A stretch of DNA of 64,000 bases from an uncultured Verrucomicrobiota bacterium (GCA_903907995.1 CAIVQH010000019.1:62001-126000); one strand, 5' to 3'; shown: positions 1-8,745, numbered from the stretch's first letter. A program made the numbers and translations. The notes: generated from the letters alone by a model not told the origin.

Positions 1-674
1 GTGGCGGCTTCCCGCCGCCCCAGGGCGAGTACTACACCGGCGTGGGCTACAAGAACGTCGGCAACATCGCCCGCGAAATTGTCGATACCCACCTCGACCT
101 CTGCCTTGACGCCGGCATCAACCACGAAGGCATCAATTCCGAAGTGGCGAAGGGCCAATGGGAATTCCAGATCTTCGGCAAGGGCTCCAAGAGCGCGGCC
201 GACCAGGTCTGGATGGCCCGTTACCTCCTCCTCCGCCTGTGCGAGAAGTACAGCGTGGACGTCAACTTCCACTGCAAGCCCCTCGGCAAGGATGTGGACT
301 GGAACGGCTCCGGCATGCACTCCAACTTCTCGACCAAGCACATGCGCGAAGTCGGCGGCAAGGATTACTTCGAGGCGCTCATGGCGGCCTTCGACAAGTA
401 CAAGAACGAGCACATCGCCGTCTATGGTCCGGACAACCACCTGCGCCTGACCGGTCTGCACGAGACGCAGTCCATCGACAAGTTCAACTACGGCATCGCC
501 AACCGTGGCGCCTCGATCCGCGTCCCCCACAGCTTCGTCAACAACGGCTACAAGGGCTACCTGGAAGACCGTCGTCCGAACTCCCAGGGCGATCCCTACA
601 AGATTGCGAGCCGCATCCTGCAGACGATCGCGACGGTGCCGCTGCCTGCCCCTGCCAAGAAGGGCAAGAAGTAA
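1..674 (+). CDS. glnA: Glutamine synthetase, eukaryotic-type (GSII), 3' part
   Basis: The gene enters from the left edge; its first full codon in the window is at base 3 and 223 residues remain. The enzyme condenses ammonium and glutamate with ATP in the cytoplasm. The visible part begins just before GEYYTGVG, matching the GPYYCGVG segment of class II enzymes. It continues with [17 protein letters not shown] (substrate loop), [17 protein letters not shown] (nucleotide and metal region) and NRGASIRVP (the conserved arginine motif). These match the eukaryotic-type GSII rather than bacterial GSI, which carries an adenylylation loop. The tail [11 protein letters not shown] is lineage-specific. 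A strong terminator follows 29 bases after the stop. The family call is secure; the start lies outside the window. Confidence 0.95.
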   Translation, partial: GGFPPPQGEYYTGVGYKNVGNIAREIVDTHLDLCLDAGINHEGINSEVAKGQWEFQIFGKGSKSAADQVWMARYLLLRLCEKYSVDVNFHCKPLGKDVDWNGSGMHSNFSTKHMREVGGKDYFEALMAAFDKYKNEHIAVYGPDNHLRLTGLHETQSIDKFNYGIANRGASIRVPHSFVNNGYKGYLEDRRPNSQGDPYKIASRILQTIATVPLPAPAKKGKK

Positions 675-702
675 GCCGGAGGAATCTCCATTCAATCTAC
701 AG

Positions 703-735
703 ACGGCGCGGGTTTTTGCCCGCGCCGTTTTTTTG
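703..735 (+). terminator. Rho-independent terminator of glutamine synthetase gene
   Basis: A perfect 9-bp G+C stem (CGGCGCGGG at 704-712 with CCCGCGCCG at 719-727) has a T-rich loop and is followed by a run of eight T at 728-735. It stands 29 bases after the glutamine synthetase stop and before the convergent methyltransferase gene. Confidence 0.93.
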
Positions 736-783
736 TGCCCAACTGCGCCGTGTGAAGCGACGGGCGGCGGGCAGATCTGCCCT

Positions 784-1641
784 TCAGCGAAATTGCGGGT
801 GCGCCGCGAGAGCGGCGGCACTGGCCGGCGAAAGTGGCATCTGCCGGTACACCGCCTCCACCATCGGTTCAGCGCTGGTCGAGCGGCGGGCGCGCGCCAG
901 CCAGTCCAGTCCCAATGCCTGGGCCAATAAATCGGGTGAATTGGCCGCGATGGTCGTCTCCTCCTTTTCGCCTGTGGCCGAGCCGGTTCCGACAAACCAG
1001 CCGGCCAGCAGCAGGGTGACCCGCAGCAAAGTTGCCCTCGAATAGGTCGCCAGCGTGCAGGGCACCGCCGGGCCCAGCCGCTCATGCAGCTGTCGGAACA
1101 GCGGCAGGGTCCACATGGCCATGTTCTTGGCGGGAGAATAGGCGTCGAAGAAAATTGCGTTCGGACTGGGCCACGAGCGGGCAGCAGGCGAACCGAGCAG
1201 GGCCGGGAAGTCACCGGTATGGACCTGCCAGCGGACCTGGTTTGCGCCGTTCTGGAAGGTTACAGCCCCGTTCGCGAGCAGGGTTTCGCAGGCCGGTTCG
1301 TAGCCATCGTAATAACCCAGCTCGGCCGCGTGCTCCAAGGCGAAGCGCAGCGGCTTCAGGGTGTGGTCAAAGCTCACCACCCGAAGCTGGCCCGGCAGTT
1401 CGCGCAAGGCCCTGAGGGCGGTCAGCACGTTGGCCGCCGCCCCCAGGCCGACGTCCCAAATCACGAATTCGCCCTCCGAATGCCGGGCAAAGCGCTCCGC
1501 GAGCTGAAGCTGCCGAACATACAGGGCCTCGGCCTCGGCCACGGGGCCGACCACGGGATGAAACGTTTCCGCCTCGGCCACGGAGCGGACGCTCCAGCTG
1601 CCGTTCTTGAGCTGTACGAGTTGAAAATCGGGCGAAACCAT
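784..1641 (-). CDS. MnmC-like (DUF752) SAM-dependent methyltransferase
   Basis: This is a likely tRNA wobble-uridine methyltransferase, resembling the methyltransferase half of MnmC, which converts 5-aminomethyl- to 5-methylaminomethyl-2-thiouridine. The N-terminus has the family signature KNGSWSVRS...[13 protein letters not shown]-binding segment [10 protein letters not shown] follows, and [15 protein letters not shown] is the equivalent of the DAF/YSP catalytic region. The FAD-dependent oxidase domain of E. coli MnmC is absent, so the protein is single-domain (about 285 residues), as in many non-proteobacteria. ATG codons at 1656 and 1695 are alternative starts; I prefer 1641 because family similarity begins right after it. 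It converges on the glutamine synthetase gene and diverges from the SRP RNA. The family is fairly sure; the exact substrate is inferred. Confidence 0.8.
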   Translation of the reverse strand: MVSPDFQLVQLKNGSWSVRSVAEAETFHPVVGPVAEAEALYVRQLQLAERFARHSEGEFVIWDVGLGAAANVLTALRALRELPGQLRVVSFDHTLKPLRFALEHAAELGYYDGYEPACETLLANGAVTFQNGANQVRWQVHTGDFPALLGSPAARSWPSPNAIFFDAYSPAKNMAMWTLPLFRQLHERLGPAVPCTLATYSRATLLRVTLLLAGWFVGTGSATGEKEETTIAANSPDLLAQALGLDWLARARRSTSAEPMVEAVYRQMPLSPASAAALAAHPQFR

Positions 1642-1749
1642 CGCTGGGCCGCGCATATTCGGGGAAGCGCGACGGACACCAAGCCGAAAGCGCATCGTAA
1701 CTTGAATTCCCCGCTTGCCGCATGCGTTTCCGTTCTCCTTAATCCGCCG

Positions 1750-1850
1750 CGCCAGGGCCCATGGAACGCGGACTTACGAACCCCGCCAGGGCCGGAAGGC
1801 AGCAACGGTAGTTTGCTCCCGTCTGCCGTGGTCACCCTGGTTTCCTTTTT
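1750..1850 (+). ncRNA. ffs: Bacterial small SRP RNA (4.5S type)
   Basis: The universally conserved SRP helix 8 is visible: CCG, CCAGG, GCC, tetraloop GGAA, GGC, AGCAA, CGG at about 1782-1808, that is, the asymmetric and symmetric loops that bind Ffh. Outer pairing supports one long hairpin: CCAGGG at 1752-1757 pairs with CCCTGG at 1835-1840, and GCGGAC near 1768 pairs with GTCTGC near 1821. A T-rich stretch at about 1841-1850 may end it. No protein is expected here; the dnaX start codon comes about 15 bases later. An SRP RNA gene directly before dnaX is a widely conserved bacterial arrangement. The exact 5' and 3' ends are estimates. Confidence 0.9.
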
Positions 1851-1864
1851 CTGTCCGCGTCCAG

Positions 1865-3628
1865 ATGTCTTATCAGGTCATAGCGCGCAAATACCGCCCG
1901 CAGCGGTTTGAGGATGTCGTTGGTCAGGAACACGTCACGCAGACGCTGGCCAACGCCATCAGGGCCGGGCGCATCGCCCATGCCTACCTCTTCTGTGGCC
2001 CGCGCGGCACCGGCAAGACCACCCTCGCGCGCATCTTTGCCAAAGCACTGAACTGCACCGGCGGACCCAAGGCGGACTTCGACGAGAGTGACCCACGCGT
2101 CCAGGAAATCACGCAGGGACGCTCGCTCGACGTGCTGGAAATCGACGGCGCGTCGAACAACGGCGTCGATCAGGTCCGCGAACTGCGGGAGACGGCCCGC
2201 TTCGCCCCGGCCGCGTCGAAGTACAAGATCTACATCATCGACGAGGTCCACATGCTCTCGACGGCCGCGTTCAACGCGCTGCTCAAGACGCTCGAGGAGC
2301 CGCCGGCCCATGTAAAATTCCTCTTCGCCACCACCGACCCGGAAAAGGTGCTGATCACCATCCTGAGCCGCTGCCAGCGCTTTGACCTGCGGCGGATTCC
2401 GGCGGCGCTCATTGTGAAGCACCTCGCCTGGATCGCCGGGCAGGAAGGCGTGACCATCGACGACGCGGCCCTGCACGCCATCGCCCGTGGCGCGGACGGC
2501 GGGATGCGCGATGCCGAATCCACGCTCGACCAGCTCATCAGCTTCTGCGGCACGACCATCGTCGAGAGCGACGTGCTCTCGATGTTCGGCCTCGCCGCCC
2601 GTGCCCAGCTGCTTGAGCTGAGCAGCGCGATCCTTGCCGGGCAGGCGGAGACCACGCTGCGGCTGCTGGATTCGCTGGCCAAGAGCGGCAAGGACCTCGG
2701 CCGCCTGCTGAGCGACCTGCTGAACCATTTCCGCAACCTGCTCCTCTTCCAGGTGTCGCGCGGCGACAAGTCCCTGATCGAGGTGAGCGAGGCCGAACTC
2801 ACGACCCTCGGCGCGCAGGCCAAGCTGATCGAGACCGACCCGCTCACCCGGGTCATGGAAGTGCTGACCGTGGCCGAAGGCCGCCAGCGCGACGCCACCT
2901 CCAAGCGCATCTTCCTCGAAGTCACGCTGCTCAAGGCGATTCAGGCCCGCGAAGCCACGAGCCTTGATGCCGTCCTGAAGCAGCTGAAATCGCTCCGTGA
3001 GGCGGCGCCACAACGGCCTGCCATCGCCCCGCCGGCCGAAGCCGAGCCGGCACCCTACTCAGCGCTGCCATTGGTCCCCAAACCGTTGCCGGCTCCGCCC
3101 GCCACCCCATCTACCGCTGCTGCCGAACCGTCCAAACCTGCTCTTGCTCCGACCCCTGCTCCCCCGCCTGCTTTAGTTCCGATCATCGCCCCGGGCGACA
3201 AGGACGGCCTGTTCGCCGCCCTGCTGACGAAACTCGCCTTCGCCCAGCGCACGATGCTTTCGGGCGGCCACGCGATCGCGCTCACCGACCGGCTCTTCAC
3301 CATCGGTGTCGATGCGGAGCATTTCAGCTTCCTGGACCCCAAGCGCGACGAGCCGCTCCTCACCGCCAAGCTCAGTGAGCTGGGTGTGGGCGATGTGACG
3401 GTGAAGCTTGTCCCGCTCGCCGCCACTGCCGCCGAAGCCGCGCCGAAACCCACTGCCGCCGCGCCTCGCCCGGCCACGGCGGTCAAGCCGCCGGAACCGA
3501 AGCCGGCCAAGGTCGCCCCCGTCCAACTCGACAAGGAAGCTTTCAAGAACGATCCCTTGATCCAGGCAGCCGTCGAAATCTTCAAAGCCCAGCTCCTCGA
3601 AGTGCGCGCCCCCGGCGCGGAGGCGTGA
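1865..3628 (+). CDS. dnaX: DNA polymerase III subunit gamma/tau
   Basis: Clamp-loader ATPase of the replicative polymerase, 587 residues. It starts MSYQVIARKYRPQ, the canonical DnaX N-terminus. Walker A is GPRGTGKT (residues 45-52), Walker B is IIDEVHML (about 124-131), and the sensor/arginine-finger segment ILSRCQRFDLR follows. Conserved gamma domain III is next, then a Pro/Ala-rich linker (about 385-440 and again near 520-550) and a short C-terminal domain. Of the four zinc-ligand cysteines between Walker A and B only the first (C64, in ALNCTGG) remains, so the zinc knuckle appears lost. Upstream in-frame ATG codons run through the SRP RNA and are rejected as starts. It leads the dnaX-ybaB-recR cluster. 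Confidence 0.96.
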   Translation: MSYQVIARKYRPQRFEDVVGQEHVTQTLANAIRAGRIAHAYLFCGPRGTGKTTLARIFAKALNCTGGPKADFDESDPRVQEITQGRSLDVLEIDGASNNGVDQVRELRETARFAPAASKYKIYIIDEVHMLSTAAFNALLKTLEEPPAHVKFLFATTDPEKVLITILSRCQRFDLRRIPAALIVKHLAWIAGQEGVTIDDAALHAIARGADGGMRDAESTLDQLISFCGTTIVESDVLSMFGLAARAQLLELSSAILAGQAETTLRLLDSLAKSGKDLGRLLSDLLNHFRNLLLFQVSRGDKSLIEVSEAELTTLGAQAKLIETDPLTRVMEVLTVAEGRQRDATSKRIFLEVTLLKAIQAREATSLDAVLKQLKSLREAAPQRPAIAPPAEAEPAPYSALPLVPKPLPAPPATPSTAAAEPSKPALAPTPAPPPALVPIIAPGDKDGLFAALLTKLAFAQRTMLSGGHAIALTDRLFTIGVDAEHFSFLDPKRDEPLLTAKLSELGVGDVTVKLVPLAATAAEAAPKPTAAAPRPATAVKPPEPKPAKVAPVQLDKEAFKNDPLIQAAVEIFKAQLLEVRAPGAEA

Positions 3629-3643
3629 TTTTCTTCGTTATTC

Positions 3644-3678
3644 AACTCGTCACTCGAAATTCGTAATTCGCAATTCCC
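3644..3678. repeat. Heptanucleotide tandem array (AATTCGN type)
   Basis: Five consecutive 7-nt units (AACTCGT, CACTCGA, AATTCGT, AATTCGC, AATTCCC) fill the gap between dnaX and ybaB and end one base before the ybaB ATG. The array is AT-rich against a GC-rich background and replaces any Shine-Dalgarno sequence. Confidence 0.8.
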
Positions 3679-3679
3679 T

Positions 3680-3991
3680 ATGTCCGGCATTGGCAAACTC
3701 ATGAAGCAGGCGACGCGCATGCAGCAGCAGATGGAGCGCGTGCAGGCGGAACTCGCAAACAAGACGGTCGAAGGCATCGCCGGCGGTGGCACCGTGAAGG
3801 TCGTCGCCAAGTGCGACCAGACCCTCGTGTCCATCAAGATCAGCCCCGACGCGGTGAATCCGCAGGATGTGCCCTTTCTCGAGGACTTGATCGTCACGGC
3901 GGTGAATGACGCCATGGGCAAGGCCAAGGACACTGCCACGAAGGAAATGAACGCGGTGTCGCAGGGCTTCAGCATCCCGGGCCTGATGTGA
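3680..3991 (+). CDS. ybaB: YbaB/EbfC family nucleoid-associated protein
   Basis: A small DNA-binding protein of 103 residues that forms dimers with a tweezer-like shape on DNA. It starts MSGIGKLMKQATRMQQQMERVQAEL, a long first helix typical of the family, and has a conserved central beta-sheet with VEGIAGGGTVKV and a final helix. It lies between dnaX and recR, the standard position in bacteria, where it is thought to support recombination or replication restart. The start codon follows a heptanucleotide repeat array with no visible ribosome binding site, so translation may depend on coupling or on a leaderless-like mode. Confidence 0.93.
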   Translation: MSGIGKLMKQATRMQQQMERVQAELANKTVEGIAGGGTVKVVAKCDQTLVSIKISPDAVNPQDVPFLEDLIVTAVNDAMGKAKDTATKEMNAVSQGFSIPGLM

Positions 3992-4112
3992 AGGAAGCGA
4001 CCGTGGCACTCGGGGTAGGGATGGCGCGCTGCGCCGTCCCCGTCGCCGAGCGAAGCGTCAGGCGACGGAACGAACGCCCACCATATTCGCACGCTTCGGC
4101 TGACCTCACCGA

Positions 4113-4715
4113 ATGACTTCCCTCCCCGATCCCGTCACGAAGTTGGTGGCCGCCCTCGGCCGCCTGCCCGGTATCGGCCCGCGCTCCGCCGAGCGTCTGG
4201 CGCTGCACCTCGTCCAGAGCGACGCCGATGGCGTCCGGCAACTGGCCGCCGCGCTCGTCGAGGCCCGCGAACGGGTCACCAACTGCGAACGCTGCGGCGC
4301 GCTGACCGAGTCGCAGCCTTGCCCCATTTGCGCCGACAGCCGGCGCGACGCTTCGCTCCTGTGCGTTGTCGAGCGGGCGCTTGATGTCATCAGTTTGGAG
4401 AAGTCGGGCACGTTCAAGGGCCGCTACCATGTGCTCGGCGGCAAGCTCAGCCCGCTCAACGGGGTTGGCCCCGAAGACCTCCGCATTGCCGAGCTGGAAA
4501 CGCGTCTGGGTCCCGAAGGCGTGCAGGAGGTGATCCTCGCCCTGGGCAGCGACGTGGAAGGCGACGCCACCTCCAGCTACCTCGCGAAACGCCTGGCTGC
4601 TGCGGGGGTGCGCATCAGCCGGCTTGCGCAGGGCCTGCCAGCGGGCAGCGGCCTGGAATTTGCCGATGAACTCACCCTGAGCCGCGCCCTCGAAGGTCGC
4701 CGGGAAATGCCATGA
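4113..4715 (+). CDS. recR: Recombination mediator protein RecR
   Basis: RecR acts with RecF/RecO to load RecA at gaps in DNA. The 200-residue protein has the usual order: an N-terminal helix-hairpin-helix (LPGIGPRSAERLALHL, about residues 17-32), a four-cysteine zinc finger CERCGALTESQPCPIC (about 55-70), then a Toprim domain with the segment VVERALDVISLEKSG and the motif LSPLNGVGPEDL. The length matches the family (about 200). Its stop codon overlaps the ATG of the following HAD gene (ATGA), so the two are translationally coupled. Confidence 0.96.
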   Translation: MTSLPDPVTKLVAALGRLPGIGPRSAERLALHLVQSDADGVRQLAAALVEARERVTNCERCGALTESQPCPICADSRRDASLLCVVERALDVISLEKSGTFKGRYHVLGGKLSPLNGVGPEDLRIAELETRLGPEGVQEVILALGSDVEGDATSSYLAKRLAAAGVRISRLAQGLPAGSGLEFADELTLSRALEGRREMP

Positions 4716-5347
4716 ACTCTGTCTCTCGCACCGCTTCCGTCGCGCCGCCCCGGGCCGTGATTTTCGACCTCGGCAAGGTGCTCCTCGATTTCGACTACAT
4801 GCGGGCCGCGAGCACCCTCGCGCCGCACAGCGACCTGTCCCCCGCCGAGTTCAAGCGCGTCGTGGACCAGTCCCCGCTGCTGCACCGTTACGAGTCCGGC
4901 CGGATGACCACCGCGGAGTTTGTCGCCGAGGTCCGGCGCCTGACCGGTTTTCGCGGCCCGGACGATCTCTTCCATGGCACTTTCGGCGACATCTTCGCCG
5001 AGATTCCCGAGATGGTCGCGCTGCAACGCCGGCTCGCCGGGCAGGGTGTGCCCACTTACGTCTTCTCCAATACCAACGAGCTGGCGGTGACGCACATCCG
5101 GCGGCAGTTCCCGTTCTTCAGCGGCTTCACCGGCTACATCTACAGCTACGAAGCCCGCAGCATGAAGCCTGACCCGGGCATCTACGTGTCGCTGGAGAAG
5201 CTGACCGGCCTTCAAGGTTCCGACCTCCTCTACCTTGACGACCGCGCCGAGAACATCGCCCACGGTGCCGAACGCGGCTGGCGGACGATTCTTCACGCCG
5301 ACCACGGGCCGTCGGTCCGCACCGTCTCCGAAGCCTTTGGCTGGTAA
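4712..5347 (+). CDS. HAD-superfamily hydrolase (YihX-like phosphatase)
   Basis: A cytosolic phosphatase of the HAD superfamily, 211 residues. Motif I is FDLGKVLLDFD, where the nucleophilic Asp is followed by LG rather than xD, as in YihX-type sugar phosphatases. Motif II is SNTNE, the lysine of motif III is in SMKPDPGIY, and motif IV is LYLDDRAENI. A helical cap follows motif I. The start ATG overlaps the recR stop codon, so it is part of the same transcript. The substrate is unknown; glucose-1-phosphate or a nucleotide-related phosphate are possibilities from relatives only. Confidence 0.85.
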   Translation: MNSVSRTASVAPPRAVIFDLGKVLLDFDYMRAASTLAPHSDLSPAEFKRVVDQSPLLHRYESGRMTTAEFVAEVRRLTGFRGPDDLFHGTFGDIFAEIPEMVALQRRLAGQGVPTYVFSNTNELAVTHIRRQFPFFSGFTGYIYSYEARSMKPDPGIYVSLEKLTGLQGSDLLYLDDRAENIAHGAERGWRTILHADHGPSVRTVSEAFGW

Positions 5348-5479
5348 GGCCAGGCAGTCAGCCGGCCTTGGCATTCATAGCGGTTTCTTCGATTTTGCCG
5401 GGAATGTGGCCCGGACATTTGAAGACTTTTTTATGGCCAACGCATCTGGTCTGGGCGTCTTTAGTCAAAACGCCAGCCG

Positions 5480-6922
5480 ATGAGACACTTCGCCACCTTT
5501 GTCCAATACGCGGTCTTGCTGGTGGTGTTTCATCTAGCGGCCATGGGAGAGGCCCTATCCCCGGATGCCACCCGGCTGGCCGAGCTGGTGCAGCAAGGGC
5601 AGGTGGCCGCTATGGCCCATGATTGGAAGACAGTGGAAGAGCGATTTCGGGCTGCCGTTTCCCTCGTCCCGACCAATGGCTATTATTTCAACATGCTGGG
5701 TTTTTCCCTGGAGCATCTTCATCGTTACGACGACGCGGTCACCTGCTTTCAGCAGGCACTAGCCATCGACCCGGAGGATTCATATGCGAGCCAGCAACTG
5801 GGCATGTGCAAGTACCGGCAAAAATCCTACCGTGAAGCGGCCATCGCGTTCGAAAACTGCCTGCGCTACAAACCCGATGATGAGCGGAGCCATTATTGGC
5901 TGGGCATCACTCATTATCAGATGGGGCATTTTGCAGAGGCGGCGGCTTCCCTGCGGGAGTCCGCCCGGCTGAACCCGAAGGATGTGGAGGCGCATTACTG
6001 GTGCGGCCTGAGCCTGTTTCGGGCGGGATCGTATGCGGAAGCCATCGGATTTCTGGAAGCGGCCAAGGCCTTAAAACGAGGATCTCTGAGAACCTCCTTG
6101 CCCCTGGTCGGCTGCTATCTGGTCACGGGGAAATATGAGCGGATCCAACCTCTGTTTCCTCGGCTTTTTGTCATGGGCGGCATCGCTTCGTTTCTGGCCT
6201 ACGTCACCGGGCTGTGGCTGTTGCTGGGGCGGACCGCCAAGGTTCAGACCGATCCCACACCCGGGATTGTCTTTTCCCTCGCGTGGATCGTTCTCTTCAT
6301 CGAAAGCCAGATTGGGTTGCTGCTTCCCGCTTCCGTGCTTTCCAAGCTGGGTCTGACCGTCACTCCCGTCACCATTATCCTGCTGGGCGGCATTCCGATC
6401 CTGCTGGCGGCGGGTTACGGGTTTGCCCGGCAGCCTTGGGGGACAGTTTTCCGCTGGCCCCTGAAGTTGAAATTCGACCGTGTGATGACCCAGGCCTTTG
6501 GACTGATGATCGGCATGGGTCTCTTGGACACCGCCTACGGCTGGATTATCAGCCAGTGGGCGGGAAAACCAATGGACCAGGAGTCCATCCCCATTCTTAA
6601 ATATGCAGTCTCCACGGGGCCGGCGGTCGCGTTCCTGGCCATCGTCCTCATCGGGCCCATCGTCGAGGAGATCCTGTTCCGGGGCCTGCTTTGGGAGGCA
6701 CTCCAACCACGTTCTGGAACCCGCGCGGCGGTAATAGTCACGTCGCTGGTGTTTGCCGTGGTACACCTGCAGGTGGTGGGCTTCGTTCCCGTATTCCTGG
6801 TTGGAATGGTGCTGTGCTGGGCTCGGTGGAAATCCGGCTCACTTGGTCTGCCTATGGTGCTTCACTGTTTGAACAACGGTTTCTTTTTCGGCTGGATGTT
6901 ATTGTCGCGCAGCCACGTTTGA
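5480..6922 (+). CDS. TPR-repeat / CPBP (Abi) intramembrane metalloprotease fusion
   Basis: A 480-residue membrane protein. An N-terminal signal-like segment (about 1-28) is followed by about five tetratricopeptide repeats (about 40-215), for example NGYYFNMLGFSLEHLHRYDD and AHYWCGLSLFRAGSYAEA. From about residue 230 come multiple membrane helices. The C-terminal CPBP domain carries the three family motifs: EEILFRG (Glu pair 396-397 and Arg), FAVVHLQ, and HCLNNGFFF. These residues form the metal and catalytic site of CAAX-type prenyl proteases. The fusion places a protein-binding TPR region, probably outside the membrane, before the protease. The target is unknown. No operon partner is evident. 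Confidence 0.88.
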   Translation: MRHFATFVQYAVLLVVFHLAAMGEALSPDATRLAELVQQGQVAAMAHDWKTVEERFRAAVSLVPTNGYYFNMLGFSLEHLHRYDDAVTCFQQALAIDPEDSYASQQLGMCKYRQKSYREAAIAFENCLRYKPDDERSHYWLGITHYQMGHFAEAAASLRESARLNPKDVEAHYWCGLSLFRAGSYAEAIGFLEAAKALKRGSLRTSLPLVGCYLVTGKYERIQPLFPRLFVMGGIASFLAYVTGLWLLLGRTAKVQTDPTPGIVFSLAWIVLFIESQIGLLLPASVLSKLGLTVTPVTIILLGGIPILLAAGYGFARQPWGTVFRWPLKLKFDRVMTQAFGLMIGMGLLDTAYGWIISQWAGKPMDQESIPILKYAVSTGPAVAFLAIVLIGPIVEEILFRGLLWEALQPRSGTRAAVIVTSLVFAVVHLQVVGFVPVFLVGMVLCWARWKSGSLGLPMVLHCLNNGFFFGWMLLSRSHV

Positions 6923-6927
6923 CGATT

Positions 6928-6950
6928 CCGCCCCCATCCTGATGGGGCGG
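6928..6950. terminator. Possible shared hairpin between convergent genes
   Basis: CCCCAT and ATGGGG with flanking CCG/CGG form a stem of about 9 bp with one bulged C and a 4-nt loop. It lies between the ends of the CPBP gene (+) and the DUF4142 gene (-), so it could end both transcripts. No T-run is present, so the call is weak. Confidence 0.35.
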
Positions 6951-6957
6951 CGGACCG

Positions 6958-7515
6958 TCAGTGGTGCAGCTGGACGTCCAAGTTCTTGATCAGCTCGTAA
7001 TGCTGCGCGACCACGCTGGAGGTGTCGGCGGCAAACGTCCGGAGGTCCGAGTCATCCGCCTTCTTGGCCTCGTGCTCGAATTCCTTCAGATCCTTTTTGT
7101 GATCCTTGACCATCAGCGAGACGTATGCCTTGTCAAAATCCGCGCCGCTCAGGCCGTTCAGGCGGCCCACTTCCTTCTGCTGCTTGGTGGTCAGCTCCAT
7201 GGGCAGGGTCGCACCGTGGGCGGTCGCGATCTGTTTGAGCCGGTCGCCCGCCTTGCCGTGGTCGGTGACCATCTGCTGGCCAAATTGTTTCACTCCCGAA
7301 GCCGTGGCCTTGGTGGCGGCGAGCTGGCCAAGGCTGACTTCCAGCATCCCGCCCAATGCGGCCTCCTTCACGAACTTAAAGTCCGATTTGGAGAACTGCC
7401 CGGGAGTTCCATCGCTGTGGTCGGCCCGTACGGTCGTCACGGATACGGTGGCGGTGGTGAACAGCAGGGCGACGCCGATCAGGGACCCAACGCAGAAGGA
7501 ATTGAATGTTTTCAT
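6958..7515 (-). CDS. DUF4142 domain-containing exported protein
   Basis: A 185-residue protein with an N-terminal signal peptide (MKTFNSFCVGSLIGVALLF, likely cleaved near VRA-DHS). The mature part is a helical ferritin-like DUF4142 domain: FVKEAALGGMLEVSLGQLAA, FGQQMVTDHGKAGDRL, then FDKAYVSLMVKDHKKDL and a final helix. The paired DH/E residues are typical of this family, whose function is not established; stress-related periplasmic roles have been suggested. The start at 7515 is preceded by AAAGG and gives a normal signal peptide; a longer in-frame extension upstream is rejected. It diverges from parB across a 224-base gap that should hold both promoters. Confidence 0.87.
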   Translation of the reverse strand: MKTFNSFCVGSLIGVALLFTTATVSVTTVRADHSDGTPGQFSKSDFKFVKEAALGGMLEVSLGQLAATKATASGVKQFGQQMVTDHGKAGDRLKQIATAHGATLPMELTTKQQKEVGRLNGLSGADFDKAYVSLMVKDHKKDLKEFEHEAKKADDSDLRTFAADTSSVVAQHYELIKNLDVQLHH

Positions 7516-7739
7516 CGGGAACCTTTCAGCAGAGGGGGTGCCGCCCCTCGTAAGGCCAAAAAACCGCCTGTTTTTGCTGAAAATCACCGTTTTTCCTCCT
7601 GCTTCCCGATGGAATTGCGCCGTTCGGTTTGCAGATTGCAACCGATGGTACTTCACCAAAGCGGTCAGACTCCGACCTCGTTTGCCTTCGCTTACCAAAA
7701 ACCTTTTGCGGGGCCGCCGGGTTTCCTACTGTCGTCCCG

Positions 7740-8654
7740 ATGTCAAAACCTGCGCTTGGACGAGGCCTTGGCGCGCTGCTTTCGGGCGGCAGCGCCAAGC
7801 CGGCCGGTTCCCCTCCGGCCACGCCCCCGCCGGCCCCGGTCGCCGCGATCGGTCCGGCCGTGCGGCGCATTCCGCTCACGCAGATCCAGCCCAGCCCGCT
7901 GCAACCCCGGAAAGACTTCTCCGCTGAATCGCTGGCGGAGCTCGCCGACTCGATCCGCGAGCAGGGGATCGTGCAGCCGCTCATTGTCCGCGTCGTGGGA
8001 TCGAGCTTTGAGCTGATCGCCGGTGAACGGCGCTGGCGCGCCGCCCAGCTCGCCGGCCTGACCGAGGCCCCCGTGGTCGAGCGCATTGCCACAGACCGCG
8101 AAGTCCTCGAGCTCGCTCTGATCGAGAACCTTCAGCGTGAAAACCTGAACCCGGTCGAGGAGGCGCTCGGTTACGCGCAGCTCGGCGAGCTGTTCCGGCT
8201 CACGCAGGAGGAGATCGCGAAGAAGGTCGGCAAGCCCCGCACCGTCGTTGCCAATGCGCTCCGGTTGCTCCGGCTCGCCGAGCCGGTCCAAGCCGCCCTG
8301 CGCGACGGACGCCTGAGTGTCGGCCACGCCAAGGTCATCCTCGGCCTCGCCGATCCTCTGTTGCAGCAGACGGCCTTTGATCGCGTGCTCAAGGGTGGCC
8401 TGACCGTCCGCCAGACCGAGGAACTGGTCGCCGCCCTGCAGGCCCCGAAGCCCGAAGGGCAGGGGGCAAAGACCGTTCCGACGACTGCCATCCGGGACGT
8501 GCATGTGATGGACCTGGAGAACAAGTTGCGCGAGCGTTTCGCCGCCAAGGTCGCCTTGAAGTACAAGGCCGGCAAAGGCAGCGTCGAAGTGCGCTTTGCC
8601 AATGACGATGAACTCAATCGCGTGCTCGAGGTGATGGGTGTGACTTTGGACTGA
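7740..8654 (+). CDS. parB: ParB/RepB/Spo0J family partition protein
   Basis: A centromere-binding CTPase, 304 residues. It starts MSKPALGRGLGALLSGG, the classic ParB N-terminus that stimulates ParA. The ParB/sulfiredoxin N-domain follows: IPLTQIQPSPLQPRKDF, SIREQGIVQPL and the CTP/phosphate-binding motif GERRWRAA. A helix-turn-helix region is at TQEEIAKKVGKPRTVVANALRLL, and a C-terminal dimerisation part ends the protein. Chromosomal parB normally lies next to parA; none is visible on either side here. Extension to 7629 would remove the conserved N-terminus from its usual place and is rejected. No convincing parS palindrome was found nearby. Confidence 0.92.
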   Translation: MSKPALGRGLGALLSGGSAKPAGSPPATPPPAPVAAIGPAVRRIPLTQIQPSPLQPRKDFSAESLAELADSIREQGIVQPLIVRVVGSSFELIAGERRWRAAQLAGLTEAPVVERIATDREVLELALIENLQRENLNPVEEALGYAQLGELFRLTQEEIAKKVGKPRTVVANALRLLRLAEPVQAALRDGRLSVGHAKVILGLADPLLQQTAFDRVLKGGLTVRQTEELVAALQAPKPEGQGAKTVPTTAIRDVHVMDLENKLRERFAAKVALKYKAGKGSVEVRFANDDELNRVLEVMGVTLD

Positions 8655-8745
8655 CGTGAACTTTGCGATGGATGCGAGATTTTCACTCTTCCGACTGAGA
8701 ATAGACATCCTTGCCGTTTACTGGCCGTAACGACCATATTCTGCC

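Noticed and set aside
1832-3013. Minus-strand reading frame of 393 codons opposite dnaX
   Set aside because: Shadow of a conserved gene in high-GC DNA.
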